Below, piece after piece: positions 7,743 to 14,696 of a DNA stretch of 42,495 nucleotides. Under the pieces are notes generated by a model that saw only the letters and a program-made list of their open reading frames with translations, made no database searches and had not been told where the DNA came from. The position numbers and the translations under genes are program-made. Where the stretch lies: the NCBI RefSeq assembly GCF_001612765.1, contig NZ_BDBB01000057.1:1-42495 (forward strand). Reading direction: 5' to 3'. The stretch's first letter is position 1, and every line of letters starts with the position of its first letter. The DNA is from Nocardia arthritidis NBRC 100137. Lineage in GTDB: Bacteria; Actinomycetota; Actinomycetes; Mycobacteriales; Mycobacteriaceae.

Positions 7743-8498
7743 TCAGCCGGGGTGGACGGCGAGCGACAGCACGGCCGCCGTGAGCGCGACGGTGGTCTCG
7801 ACCGCGGCGCCGAGGACGTCTCCGGAGAGTCCGCCGAAGCGGCGGCCGCAGTGCCGGACCAGAACAGCCGAGGTGGCCAGACCGAGCGCCACCGCGAGCG
7901 GGCCGAGCCACGGACGGCCCGGTACGGCGAATACGGCGACGCCGATCGCGATCCCGGACCAGGCGGCCCCGGCGAGGGTCGACTGGGTGTCGGCCACCAG
8001 AACGCCGAAACCGGTGCCGGGCGCGGCGGGTATACCTCGGCAGGCGAGGATCACCGCGACCCGGCCGGTCGCCACGGCGAGGGCGACCGCGAGCCATCTG
8101 CCCGAGTCGGCGAGGGCCGCGAACGAGAACGCTTGGACTCCGATGGTGAACGTGAGTCCCGCCACGCCGAACGGTCCGGCTCCACCGCTCTTCATGATCT
8201 GTCTGGCCCGCTCCGGCGGCCCATAGCTGCCGAGCCCGTCCAACGTGTCGGCCAGACCGTCCAGGTGCATGCCCCTGGTGATCAACGCCAGCGCGCCGAC
8301 CACCAGCAGCCCGGCCAGCGCAGCGCTCGCCCCCGCCCGGGACAGCGCCCAGAGCAGGCCCGCCGCCCCGGCGCCGAGCAGCGCCCCGACCAGTGGCGCC
8401 AACAAGATCGCGCGTCCCGCCGCCGGCCGATCCACGGCATCCGGCCCGCGGACCGGCAGCACGGTGAGCCAGGAGATCGCCAACCGGACACCGTTCAC
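7743..8498 (-). CDS. cobS: Adenosylcobinamide-GDP ribazoletransferase (cobalamin synthase)
   Basis: Membrane enzyme joining adenosylcobinamide-GDP and alpha-ribazole (phosphate), the final assembly step of vitamin B12. The protein has 251 residues and is strongly hydrophobic with several Ala/Leu/Val-rich helices. Family marks are LTVLPVRGPD near the N-terminus, and the acidic motif in RGMHLDGLADTLDGLGSYG (about residues 75-93) followed by RARQIMKSGGAGPFG. The GTG start at 8498 has a moderate site (GAGG) just upstream. Order on the minus strand is cobU, cobT, cobS, the usual late-B12 set, which supports the call. Confidence 0.95.
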   Translation of the reverse strand: MNGVRLAISWLTVLPVRGPDAVDRPAAGRAILLAPLVGALLGAGAAGLLWALSRAGASAALAGLLVVGALALITRGMHLDGLADTLDGLGSYGPPERARQIMKSGGAGPFGVAGLTFTIGVQAFSFAALADSGRWLAVALAVATGRVAVILACRGIPAAPGTGFGVLVADTQSTLAGAAWSGIAIGVAVFAVPGRPWLGPLAVALGLATSAVLVRHCGRRFGGLSGDVLGAAVETTVALTAAVLSLAVHPG

Positions 8499-8642
8499 GC
8501 CGGACCTCGGCCGGCTGCCGGTGCTTCGCGCGCGTTGCCGAGGAGGGAGGAGAAGACCGGTCGTGGTGCCGGGTTCCGTCTGCGCACCGTCGACGGCTGA
8601 TGAATACGGCCGGTAAGTGGATGGCCGTGGTGATGGAGAACT

Positions 8643-8668
8643 GCCCGCGGCTGCTCGGGAGCGCGGGC
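8643..8668 (-). terminator. Short hairpin in the cobT-cobS gap
   Basis: GCCCGCG (8643-8649) pairs perfectly with CGCGGGC (8662-8668) around a 12-nt loop, about 30 nt past the cobT stop. It may attenuate read-through into cobS; no T tract is seen. Confidence 0.3.
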
Positions 8669-8700
8669 GATCCGTCGTCGGCTGGTTGTACGGGACGGCT

Positions 8701-9780
8701 TCACTTGCTCAGGTTCGGTGCGTGGCTTGCCGGTTCCGGGTCGGCGGTGCTGACGCCCGCTTCACCGAAAGTCGACATCTCCGCGAGCGTCGCCACCGCC
8801 GAGCGGAGGATGGGCAGGGCGGCCAAGGCGCCGGAGCCTTCGCCGAGGCGCAAGGTCAGGTCGATCACGGGCTCGAGGCGCAGGTGGCGCAGCGCGAGAT
8901 CGTGGGCCGGTTCGGTGGAGCGGTGACCGGCAAGCCACCAGGCGCTCGCGCCCGCGGCGAGGTCCTCGGCGACCATCGCCGCCGCCGTGACGACGACGCC
9001 GTCGAGGACGACGGGCGTGCGCCGGGTGGCGGCTTGGGCGAGGAATGCGGCCATCGCGGCGAAGTCGGCGCCCCCCGCCACGCGAAGCAGTTCGACCGGG
9101 TCCTTCACCACTGGACGGGCGCGGCGCATAGCGTCCCGGATCGCGGCGACCTTGCGGATCCATCCGGCGTCGTCCACGCCGGTGCCGCGGCCGACCGCGG
9201 CGACCGGTTCGGTGTTGGTGAGACTCGCGACGAGCACGGTGGCCGGAGTCGTATTGCCGATGCCCATGTCGCCCGCGATCAGCAGATCGGCGCCCGCATC
9301 GATCTCCTCGTCGGCGATGGCGCGGCCCGCCTCGATCGCCGCGCGGACCTCTTCCGCGGTGAGGGCGTCCTCGCGATCGATCGCCCCGCTGGAACGCCGC
9401 ACCTTGTGCTTGGACACCTGCGGGTCGGTGTCGGCGTCCACGGAGATGTCCGCCACCCGGACCGTCGCGCCCGCCACGGCCGCGAGCGCGTTCACCGCGG
9501 CGCCGCCACCGAGGAAGTTCGCGACCATCTGCGCGGTGACCTCGCTCGGGTAGGCCGATACTCCGTGCCTTGCGATGCCGTGATCACCGGCGAAGACCAC
9601 GACCCTGGCGCGCTCGAACTGCTTCGGGGGACATGTGCCCTGGCAAGCCGCCACCCAGTTGCCGAGTTCCTCCAATCGGCCCAGCGCCCCGGCGGGTTTG
9701 GTCAGCTGCGCCTGCCGCTGCTCGGCGGCCGCACGAAACTGTGTGTCCGGAGGCGCTACCGGTCCGAATCCGTGCGTCAC
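8701..9780 (-). CDS. cobT: Nicotinate-nucleotide--dimethylbenzimidazole phosphoribosyltransferase
   Basis: Makes alpha-ribazole-5'-phosphate from nicotinate mononucleotide and 5,6-dimethylbenzimidazole, the lower-ligand branch of B12 synthesis. It has 359 residues, a standard length. Diagnostic stretches are KPAGALGRLEELGNW, VVVFAGDHGIARHGVSAYPS, MVANFLGGGAAVNALA, GDMGIGNTTPATVL and the glutamate-containing HLRLEPVIDLTLRLGEGSGA near the C-terminus. The GTG start at 9780 has GAAAGG 7 nt upstream. It lies 141 nt after cobU and about 200 nt before cobS on the same strand. Confidence 0.96.
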   Translation of the reverse strand: MTHGFGPVAPPDTQFRAAAEQRQAQLTKPAGALGRLEELGNWVAACQGTCPPKQFERARVVVFAGDHGIARHGVSAYPSEVTAQMVANFLGGGAAVNALAAVAGATVRVADISVDADTDPQVSKHKVRRSSGAIDREDALTAEEVRAAIEAGRAIADEEIDAGADLLIAGDMGIGNTTPATVLVASLTNTEPVAAVGRGTGVDDAGWIRKVAAIRDAMRRARPVVKDPVELLRVAGGADFAAMAAFLAQAATRRTPVVLDGVVVTAAAMVAEDLAAGASAWWLAGHRSTEPAHDLALRHLRLEPVIDLTLRLGEGSGALAALPILRSAVATLAEMSTFGEAGVSTADPEPASHAPNLSK

Positions 9781-9921
9781 TATCGAGCCTTTCGGTTATG
9801 GCGGTTCCGCCGACTACGCCGCCCAATCTTGCCATTGCCCCCTTCGCGTCGTCCGCCCATGACCTGTCTCACGGCACCGGTCCGCCTGTGCTCGCCTGGT
9901 ACGAGGGGGCAGCGCGAGGCG

Positions 9922-10479
9922 CTATTTGAGGCGCAGCGGGAGCCCCGCGACGACGAAGAAGGCTTCGTCGCAGACCTGGGCCAGGCGCTGGTTGAGGATG
10001 CCGATCTCGTCGCGGAAGAGGCGGCCGGAGCGCGTGGCGGGGATGACGCCCATGCCGACCTCCGGGCTGACGATCACCAGATCGCCGGTGTAGGCGGCGA
10101 CGGCTGCCACCAGTGCGTCGGTGTCCGGGGAGACGGTGCCGCGCGGGGCGTCCCACGCGTCGCGTGCGTCGATGCGGGCGGTCAGCCAGGTGCCGATGTC
10201 GTCGATCAGGATGAGGGCGTCTGGTGGCGCGGGTGTGGTGAGAATTGTTGCCGGATCGGCGCTTTCGACGGTCGACCAGCCTGGCGGGCGTCGGCCGCGG
10301 TGCGTGGCGATGCGCTCGGCGAAGTCGTGGTCGGCGGGGTCGGGCACCGCGGTGGCGAGATAACGCACCGGACGACCCGCCCGGACCGCGATGTCCTCGG
10401 CGAACGCCGACTTCCCGGACCGCGCGCCACCGAGAACAAGGGTGCTGCGTGGCGTCGCGGACGAGGGAGTCTGTGGCAC
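9922..10479 (-). CDS. cobU: Adenosylcobinamide kinase / adenosylcobinamide-phosphate guanylyltransferase
   Basis: Bifunctional enzyme that phosphorylates adenosylcobinamide and then transfers GMP to give the substrate of CobS. It has 185 residues. The P-loop GGARSGKS is at residues 17-24; VRYLATAVPDPADHDFAERIATHRGRRP carries the acceptor-histidine region, and VIVSPEVGMGVIPATRSGRLFRDEIGILNQ is a further family hallmark. The GTG at 10479 is preceded by TACCGT ending 6 nt upstream, so the transcript is probably leaderless and this is the likely promoter for cobU-cobT-cobS. I found no convincing cobalamin riboswitch upstream. Confidence 0.95.
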   Translation of the reverse strand: MPQTPSSATPRSTLVLGGARSGKSAFAEDIAVRAGRPVRYLATAVPDPADHDFAERIATHRGRRPPGWSTVESADPATILTTPAPPDALILIDDIGTWLTARIDARDAWDAPRGTVSPDTDALVAAVAAYTGDLVIVSPEVGMGVIPATRSGRLFRDEIGILNQRLAQVCDEAFFVVAGLPLRLK

Positions 10480-10485
10480 GGGTGC

Positions 10486-10491
10486 ACGGTA
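10486..10491 (-). promoter_or_regulatory. Leaderless -10 element of cobU (TACCGT)
   Basis: TACCGT on the minus strand ends 6 nt before the GTG at 10479; a GTGGCG 17 nt further up is a poor -35. Confidence 0.5.
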
Positions 10492-10580
10492 TCAATCGAA
10501 GAACCGACCGCCACGTGTGTCTGCGGATCCGCGCTCCAGGGCCGCCCCGCGGACGGGTCAGGGACCGAACCGCGACGCGC

Positions 10581-10623
10581 GCCGACCGGGAGACCTCTGA
10601 GTGGTTGCGGTAGGCCGGTCGGC
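10581..10623. repeat. Perfect 9-bp inverted repeat in the regulator-cobU gap
   Basis: GCCGACCGG (10581-10589) and CCGGTCGGC (10615-10623) are perfect complements around a 25-nt loop. The gap (10480-10723) holds nothing else I recognise; the loop contains GGAGACCT, which partly resembles a B12 box. Confidence 0.4.
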
Positions 10624-10723
10624 ATCCGATGCGCGCAGTCGGCGCTTCGCGGCACGCCGATGGGCGTTGGGGTGGGCCGTGGCGAGGCTCGGCGGCACGG
10701 TTACAGCTGTCTCGTCTCCGCGA

Positions 10724-11692
10724 TCAGATCGAGGCTTCAGTGCTGCGGCCGAAGCGGCGACGGTATTCGGTGGGGGCGATGCCGACGAGGCGTTGGAAGT
10801 GGTGGCGCAAGAGAGCGCCGGACCCGAATCCGGAGCGGGCGGCGATGTGCTCCAGCCCGAGGTCGGTGTCCTCGAGCAGATGCTTGGCCAGCAGCACGCG
10901 CTGGTTGGTGAGCCATTTCACCGGCGTGGTACCGGTCTCGGCGACGAATCGGCGCGCGAAGGTGCGGGTGGACATGTTGGCGCGCGTGGCGAGGTCTTCC
11001 ACCGTGTGGGGCAGGTCGAGGTGCTCGTTCATCCACTCCAGAGTGGGGATGAGGCTGTCGGCGGTGCAGGCGGCGACGGGGCGTTCGATGAACTGACGCT
11101 GCCCGCCGTCGCGCTGCGGCGGGACGACCATGCGCCGCGCGATCGCGTTGGCCACGCCGCTGCCGAGTTCGCGCCGCACCAGGTGCAGGCAGGCGTCGAT
11201 GCCCGCGGCGGTGCCCGCGCTGGTGATCAGATCGCCTTCGTCGACGAACAGCACGTCCGGATCGACGGTCGCCGCCGGGTACGCGGCGGCGAGTTGCTCG
11301 ACGTGACGCCAGTGCGTGGTGCATTTGCGGCCGTCGAGCAGCCCGGCCGCCCCGGCAAGGAAGGCCCCGGAACACACGGTGAGCACGGTCGCCCCGGCTG
11401 CCGCTGCCTCGCGGACGGCCGTGACGACCCGTGGATCGAATCCCTGGTCGGCCGCGGCGGCGGGGATGGCCACCAGATCGGCCGCCGCCAGCTCCGCCAG
11501 CCCGTATTCCGGGGTGACCGTGATCCCGGGGCTGGTCGAGTGCAGCGGGACGCCCGGCTCGGCCCCGCACACCCGGAAATCGAAGCCGGGAAGTCCGTCG
11601 GCCGTGCGGTCCAGGCCGAAAACCTCGCAGATGACCCCGAATTCGAACATGGCCATGCGTTCGGACAGCACCACGGCGACCTTCGACAGCAT
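10724..11692 (-). CDS. GlxA-type transcriptional regulator (DJ-1/PfpI domain plus AraC HTH)
   Basis: A 322-residue regulator. Residues 1 to about 190 form a class-I glutamine amidotransferase/DJ-1-like sensor with the cysteine elbow TVCSGAFLAGAAGLLDGR. Residues from about 220 carry the AraC DNA-binding domain with two HTH motifs (VEDLATRANMSTRTFARRF and LEHIAARSGFGSGALLRHHF), ending GIAPTEYRRRFGR. Proteins of this architecture often control amine, nitrogen or detoxification genes; nothing here identifies its target. ATG 11692 has a well-formed promoter: TTGTTC, 16 nt, TAGACT, then 6 nt to the ATG, so it is leaderless. It is divergent from a tiny ORF across a small palindrome. Confidence 0.92.
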   Translation of the reverse strand: MLSKVAVVLSERMAMFEFGVICEVFGLDRTADGLPGFDFRVCGAEPGVPLHSTSPGITVTPEYGLAELAAADLVAIPAAAADQGFDPRVVTAVREAAAAGATVLTVCSGAFLAGAAGLLDGRKCTTHWRHVEQLAAAYPAATVDPDVLFVDEGDLITSAGTAAGIDACLHLVRRELGSGVANAIARRMVVPPQRDGGQRQFIERPVAACTADSLIPTLEWMNEHLDLPHTVEDLATRANMSTRTFARRFVAETGTTPVKWLTNQRVLLAKHLLEDTDLGLEHIAARSGFGSGALLRHHFQRLVGIAPTEYRRRFGRSTEASI

Positions 11693-11698
11693 GCCGTC

Positions 11699-11726
11699 AG
11701 TCTAGTGGCCGTATTTTTACGAACAA
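11699..11726 (-). promoter_or_regulatory. Promoter of the GlxA-type regulator
   Basis: On the minus strand: -35 TTGTTC (11721-11726), 16-nt spacer, -10 TAGACT (11699-11704), 6 nt to the ATG. One of the better -35/-10 pairs in the window. Confidence 0.6.
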
Positions 11727-11733
11727 TGTCAGC

Positions 11734-11751
11734 ACCGCCACTTTCGGCGGT
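11734..11751. promoter_or_regulatory. Small palindrome between divergent genes
   Basis: ACCGCC (11734-11739) and GGCGGT (11746-11751), perfect complements around ACTTTC, immediately before the small ORF. It could be a regulator site or a 5' hairpin. Confidence 0.35.
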
Positions 11752-11753
11752 AA

Positions 11754-11939
11754 ATGACTGAACGAAAAATTACTGCCATGGTTACTTTCCTCGTCTCCCT
11801 GGCAGTCATCGTGGCTTTCGCCACACTCCTCGCCCGCGGAACGGCTCGCGCGGGTTCCTCGAACGTGGTCGACCGCGACGCGCAGCGCCTGCACTCGGAG
11901 CTGACGGCGATGCTCGGCCGCAACACCCACCACCGCTGA
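11754..11939 (+). CDS. Small single-pass membrane protein, hypothetical
   Basis: A 61-codon ORF: short basic N-terminus (MTERKIT), one hydrophobic helix at about residues 9-27 (MVTFLVSLAVIVAFATLLA), then a polar tail rich in Arg and His. Most codons end in G or C, as in real genes of this chromosome. An alternative ATG at 11778 would start just before the helix. No clear Shine-Dalgarno is seen; a palindrome lies just upstream. It is divergent from the GlxA-type regulator. No family is recognised, and it could still be a chance ORF. Confidence 0.5.
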   Translation: MTERKITAMVTFLVSLAVIVAFATLLARGTARAGSSNVVDRDAQRLHSELTAMLGRNTHHR

Positions 11940-12097
11940 GCGACCGAACAGCACCTCGTCCCGTAAGCAGTCGAAGCGTTCGTGTTGCCCCGTGTTTCCG
12001 CCGACACCACCCCCGGCTGAGGTGAACACGGTGATCAGGCATGGTTTATCCCCGACTCTGGGCGAAGCGAAACGTCCTATCGGAAAGGCCACCACGG

Positions 12098-12211
12098 ACG
12101 CGCCCAGCGCACCTCAACCCCGTCTTTCGAGCGAAGCGAGACCGAGCATGCGCCGTACGTGGCCCCGCGAGCCACAAAGGGGCCGCGAACACCTAGCGCC
12201 GAAGGCGCTGG
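12098..12211 (-). repeat. Interspersed palindromic repeat, copy A
   Basis: Read on the minus strand it begins with the hairpin CCAGCGCCttcGGCGCTAGG, continues GTGTTCGCGGCCCC and GTGGCTCGCG, and ends with the conserved tail TGCTCGGTCTCGCTTCGCTC. It matches copy B (30783-30957) and copy C (38330-38418). Similarity to copy B continues through GAGGTGCGCTGGGCGCG. It lies 5 nt past the stop of the minus-strand DUF3043 gene, in the gap 11940-12216 that otherwise holds nothing recognised. Confidence 0.8.
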
Positions 12212-12216
12212 AAAAA

Positions 12217-12885
12217 CTACACAGCGTCGCCGGGGCTGACGCGCGGCTTCGGGGCGCGCATCTTGCGGATCTGGCTGGCGCGGACGAAGGCGTACCAGCC
12301 GAGCCGGTACCCGCCGTCGGTGGTCTCCGGGAAACGCTCCCTGACCCGGTTGTTCACCACCCGGCCGAGCAGCACGCCCTCGACGCCCATGAACAGCATC
12401 ATCACCAGCATGGCCAGGGTGACGATGGTCTGCAGCGCGGGCGCGACGAACATCGACAGGATCAGCACCAGCGCCATCGGCATGAACAGGCCGACCAGGT
12501 TGCGCCGTGCGTCGACGATGTCGCGCACGAACGCCCGGACCGGGCCCTGGTCGCGGGGCGGCAGGTATTTGTCCTCGCCCGCGAGCATGCGTTCCCGCCG
12601 ATCCGCGGCGGCCTCGCGCCGTCTGGCGGACGCGGCCTTGCGCTCCGCCCTGGTGCCCCGCGCGGCCTTGCGCCGGGCGCGGGCCTCCTTCGCGGTGAGC
12701 GGAGCGGGCGCTATCGGACCGCGGCGCTTGCCTTGTGCGTCACGGCGTTTCGGGGTGGGGCGGCCCTTGCCCGCGGTGGCCGTGGCCGCGCGGGTGGCGC
12801 CTGCGGCCGAGCCACCGTCCGTGACCACCGTCGATTCGGCGGTCGCGTCGGTGCTGCTGGACTCGCCGCGACGGAACAACTTCAC
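12217..12885 (-). CDS. DUF3043-type membrane protein
   Basis: A 222-residue protein of an uncharacterised actinobacterial family (called from the overall pattern). The N-terminal 120 residues are highly basic and Ala-rich (KRRDAQGKRRG, AKEARARRKAARGTRAERKA), followed by DKYLPPRDQGPVRAFVRDIVDARRN. Two adjacent membrane helices follow (about 137-185; FMPMALVLILSMFVAPA and IVTLAMLVMMLFMGVEGVLL), then a soluble tail. GTG 12885 (VKLFRRGE...) is chosen because TAGCCT ends 7 nt upstream; the open frame extends 74 codons further without coding character. It is divergent from the Fe-S carrier gene and followed by repeat copy A. Confidence 0.85.
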   Translation of the reverse strand: MKLFRRGESSSTDATAESTVVTDGGSAAGATRAATATAGKGRPTPKRRDAQGKRRGPIAPAPLTAKEARARRKAARGTRAERKAASARRREAAADRRERMLAGEDKYLPPRDQGPVRAFVRDIVDARRNLVGLFMPMALVLILSMFVAPALQTIVTLAMLVMMLFMGVEGVLLGRVVNNRVRERFPETTDGGYRLGWYAFVRASQIRKMRAPKPRVSPGDAV

Positions 12886-12892
12886 ACCGACC

Positions 12893-12898
12893 AGGCTA
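12893..12898 (-). promoter_or_regulatory. Leaderless -10 element of the DUF3043 gene (TAGCCT)
   Basis: TAGCCT on the minus strand ends 7 nt before the GTG at 12885; this is what fixes the start. Confidence 0.6.
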
Positions 12899-13081
12899 TT
12901 CGATGGGTAGCGCGGCGAGAAATGCGGTCCGATTCGCCCGGAGTGTGCGGGGTCACGCAGGTTGCGTGTCACGGCGGATCGGGTGGTGGCAAGATGGAGG
13001 AATAGCAGCCGGCCGAGTGGTGTTGACCGACACGACCCCGTGCGCTGTTCGGGTAGACCACAGGTTCCTCGAGGAGAGTTC

Positions 13082-13432
13082 ATGACTGTGCAGAACGAGA
13101 CCGCCACCCACGGTGTGACTCTGACCGACGCCGCCGCCGCGAAGGCGAAGGCACTGCTGGACCAGGAGGGACGCGACGACCTGGCGCTGCGGATCGCGGT
13201 GCAGCCGGGTGGTTGTGCCGGCCTGCGCTACCAGCTGTTCTTCGACGACCGCTCGCTCGACGGCGACCTCACCGTCGACTTCGCCGGCGTCACGCTGGCC
13301 GTCGACCGGATGAGCGCGCCGTACGTGCAGGGCGCCTCGATCGACTTCGTCGACACCATCGAGAAGCAGGGCTTCACGATCGACAACCCGAACGCCACCG
13401 GCTCCTGCGCCTGCGGCGACTCCTTCAACTGA
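13082..13432 (+). CDS. erpA: A-type iron-sulfur cluster carrier (HesB/IscA/ErpA family)
   Basis: Carrier that hands Fe-S clusters to apo-proteins. It has 116 residues. The three conserved cysteines are C45 in QPGGCAGLRYQ and C109 and C111 in TGSCACGDSF. ATG 13082 has a strong site (GAGGAG at 13071-13076), so this mRNA is leadered, unlike many neighbours. It is divergent from the DUF3043 gene and followed by three hairpins before the kinase gene. Fe-S clients lie in this window (Rieske protein QcrA), but a specific link is only inference. ErpA and IscA cannot be told apart from sequence alone. Confidence 0.93.
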   Translation: MTVQNETATHGVTLTDAAAAKAKALLDQEGRDDLALRIAVQPGGCAGLRYQLFFDDRSLDGDLTVDFAGVTLAVDRMSAPYVQGASIDFVDTIEKQGFTIDNPNATGSCACGDSFN

Positions 13433-13449
13433 GGTAACGATCCCGGCCC

Positions 13450-13485
13450 GCCCGCACGGATCGAGACACCCGATCTAGTGCGGGC
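13450..13485 (+). terminator. Hairpin terminator after erpA
   Basis: GCCCGCAC (13450-13457) pairs with GTGCGGGC (13478-13485), and inside it GATCG pairs with CGATC. It begins 18 nt past the erpA stop. Confidence 0.6.
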
Positions 13486-13487
13486 AT

Positions 13488-13510
13488 GGGTGACTCCTCG
13501 GGAGACACCC
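13488..13510 (+). terminator. Second hairpin after erpA
   Basis: GGGTG-A-CTCC (13488-13497), loop TCG, GGAG-A-CACCC (13501-13510): nine pairs with one A/A mismatch, immediately after the first hairpin. Probably part of a tandem terminator. Confidence 0.45.
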
Positions 13511-13606
13511 GGGACCCGCGGCACTCGTGCGCATGAGCTGCGCGCAAATCCGGTGCCGCCCAACCGGTACGGCCTGAAGACTCCGGGAGGCGGTTCAGCT
13601 ACGGTG

Positions 13607-13630
13607 AGACCGGGACTCGCGTCCCGGTCT
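13607..13630 (+). promoter_or_regulatory. Strong hairpin 38 nt upstream of the PfkB kinase gene
   Basis: AGACCGGGAC (13607-13616), loop TCGC, GTCCCGGTCT (13621-13630): ten perfect pairs. It could end erpA read-through or lie in the 5' leader of the kinase. Confidence 0.5.
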
Positions 13631-13668
13631 GCACCGCCTGCCGCCTACCGTTGAAGGGGCTCAGCCAC

Positions 13669-14637
13669 GTGTCCATCGCCGTTTCCGCGTCCATCGCGAC
13701 CGACCACCTCATGCGCTTCCCCGGACGGTTCGCCGACGTACTGCTGGCCGATCAGCTCGACCACGTGTCGCTGAGCTTCCTCGTCGATGATCTGCAGATC
13801 CGTCGCGGTGGCGTCGGTGGCAACATCGCCTACGCCATGGGCCTGCTCAATCGCACGCCCCTGCTCGTCGGTGCCGTCGGCGCCGACTTCGGCGAGTATC
13901 GCGCCTGGCTGGAGAAGCACGGTGTCGACTGCTCCACCGTGCTGGTCTCCGAGCGCGCGCACACCGCGCGTTTCGTCTGCACCACCGACGACGACATGGC
14001 CCAGATCGCGTCGTTCTATCCCGGTGCGATGAGCGAGGCTCGCGACATCTCCATCGCCGAACTCGCCGAGACCAGGGATCTGGATCTCGTCCTGGTCGGC
14101 GCCAACGACCCCGAGGCGATGCTGCGGCACACCGCCGAGTGCCGCGAACTGGGCATCCCGTTCGCCGCTGATCCCTCCCAACAGCTGGCTCGTTTGGACG
14201 GCGACCAGTCCGTGCAGCTCATCGACGGCGCCGCGTACCTCTTCACGAACAAGTACGAGTGGGCGCTGCTGTTGCAGAAGACCGGTCTGAGCGAGGAAGA
14301 GGTCGCCCAGAAGGTCGGCGTCCGCGTCACCACCCTGGGCGCGGAAGGAGTGCGGATCGTCGACCGCGACGGCACCGAGGTGACCGTCGGCGTCGTACCC
14401 GAGGTCGAGAAGGTCGAGCCGACCGGTGTCGGCGATGCCTTCCGCGCCGGCTTCCTCACCGCGCACACCGCCGGGCTGAGCCTGGAGCGTTCCGCGCAGC
14501 TCGGATCGCTGATCGCCGTGCTCGTCCTGGAGACCATGGGCACCCAGGAGTGGACGCTGAGCAAGGAGTCCGCGCTGGAGCGCCTCACGCAGGCGTACGG
14601 CCCGGAGGCCGCCGCGGACATCAAGACCCTGCTCTGA
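13669..14637 (+). CDS. adoK: PfkB-family carbohydrate kinase, adenosine kinase-like
   Basis: Probable adenosine kinase (adenosine + ATP to AMP) of purine salvage. The sequence closely follows the mycobacterial AdoK pattern as I recall it: SIAVSASIATDHLMRFPGRF at the start, RRGGVGGNIAYAMG, DMAQIASFYPGAMSEARDI, FAADPSQQLARL and the catalytic EPTGVGDAFRAGF, where the Asp of GxGD is the base. Length is 322 residues. GTG 13669 is chosen because AAGGGG (13654-13659) lies 9 nt upstream and this N-terminus fits the family; a TTG at 13651 is the alternative. It converges on asnB with a long perfect palindrome between them. Confidence 0.92.
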   Translation: MSIAVSASIATDHLMRFPGRFADVLLADQLDHVSLSFLVDDLQIRRGGVGGNIAYAMGLLNRTPLLVGAVGADFGEYRAWLEKHGVDCSTVLVSERAHTARFVCTTDDDMAQIASFYPGAMSEARDISIAELAETRDLDLVLVGANDPEAMLRHTAECRELGIPFAADPSQQLARLDGDQSVQLIDGAAYLFTNKYEWALLLQKTGLSEEEVAQKVGVRVTTLGAEGVRIVDRDGTEVTVGVVPEVEKVEPTGVGDAFRAGFLTAHTAGLSLERSAQLGSLIAVLVLETMGTQEWTLSKESALERLTQAYGPEAAADIKTLL

Positions 14638-14645
14638 TCGTCACG

Positions 14646-14683
14646 GCGAAAGGCGCGCACCCGGCCGGGTGCGCGCCTTTCGC
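14646..14683. terminator. Bidirectional terminator between adoK and asnB
   Basis: A 38-bp perfect palindrome (arms 14646-14664 and 14665-14683), starting GCGAAAGGCGCGCACCC. The outer AAAG/CTTT gives short T-rich ends on both strands. It lies 8 nt past the adoK stop and 13 nt past the asnB stop, serving both converging genes. Confidence 0.85.
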
Positions 14684-14696
14684 ATGTTCGCGCGCG

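Noticed and set aside
10480..10723. Cobalamin riboswitch upstream of cobU
   Set aside because: No GCCACTG or other conserved core was found on the minus strand; the only box-like piece (GGAGACCT) is on the other strand.
8617..10911. 764-codon plus-strand open frame across the cob genes
   Set aside because: It is antisense to cobT and cobU, which are unmistakable; the composition is that of a GC shadow.
12886..13107. Long N-terminal extension of the DUF3043 protein
   Set aside because: It would overlap the start of erpA and its ribosome binding site; the -10 box at 12893-12898 places the start at 12885.
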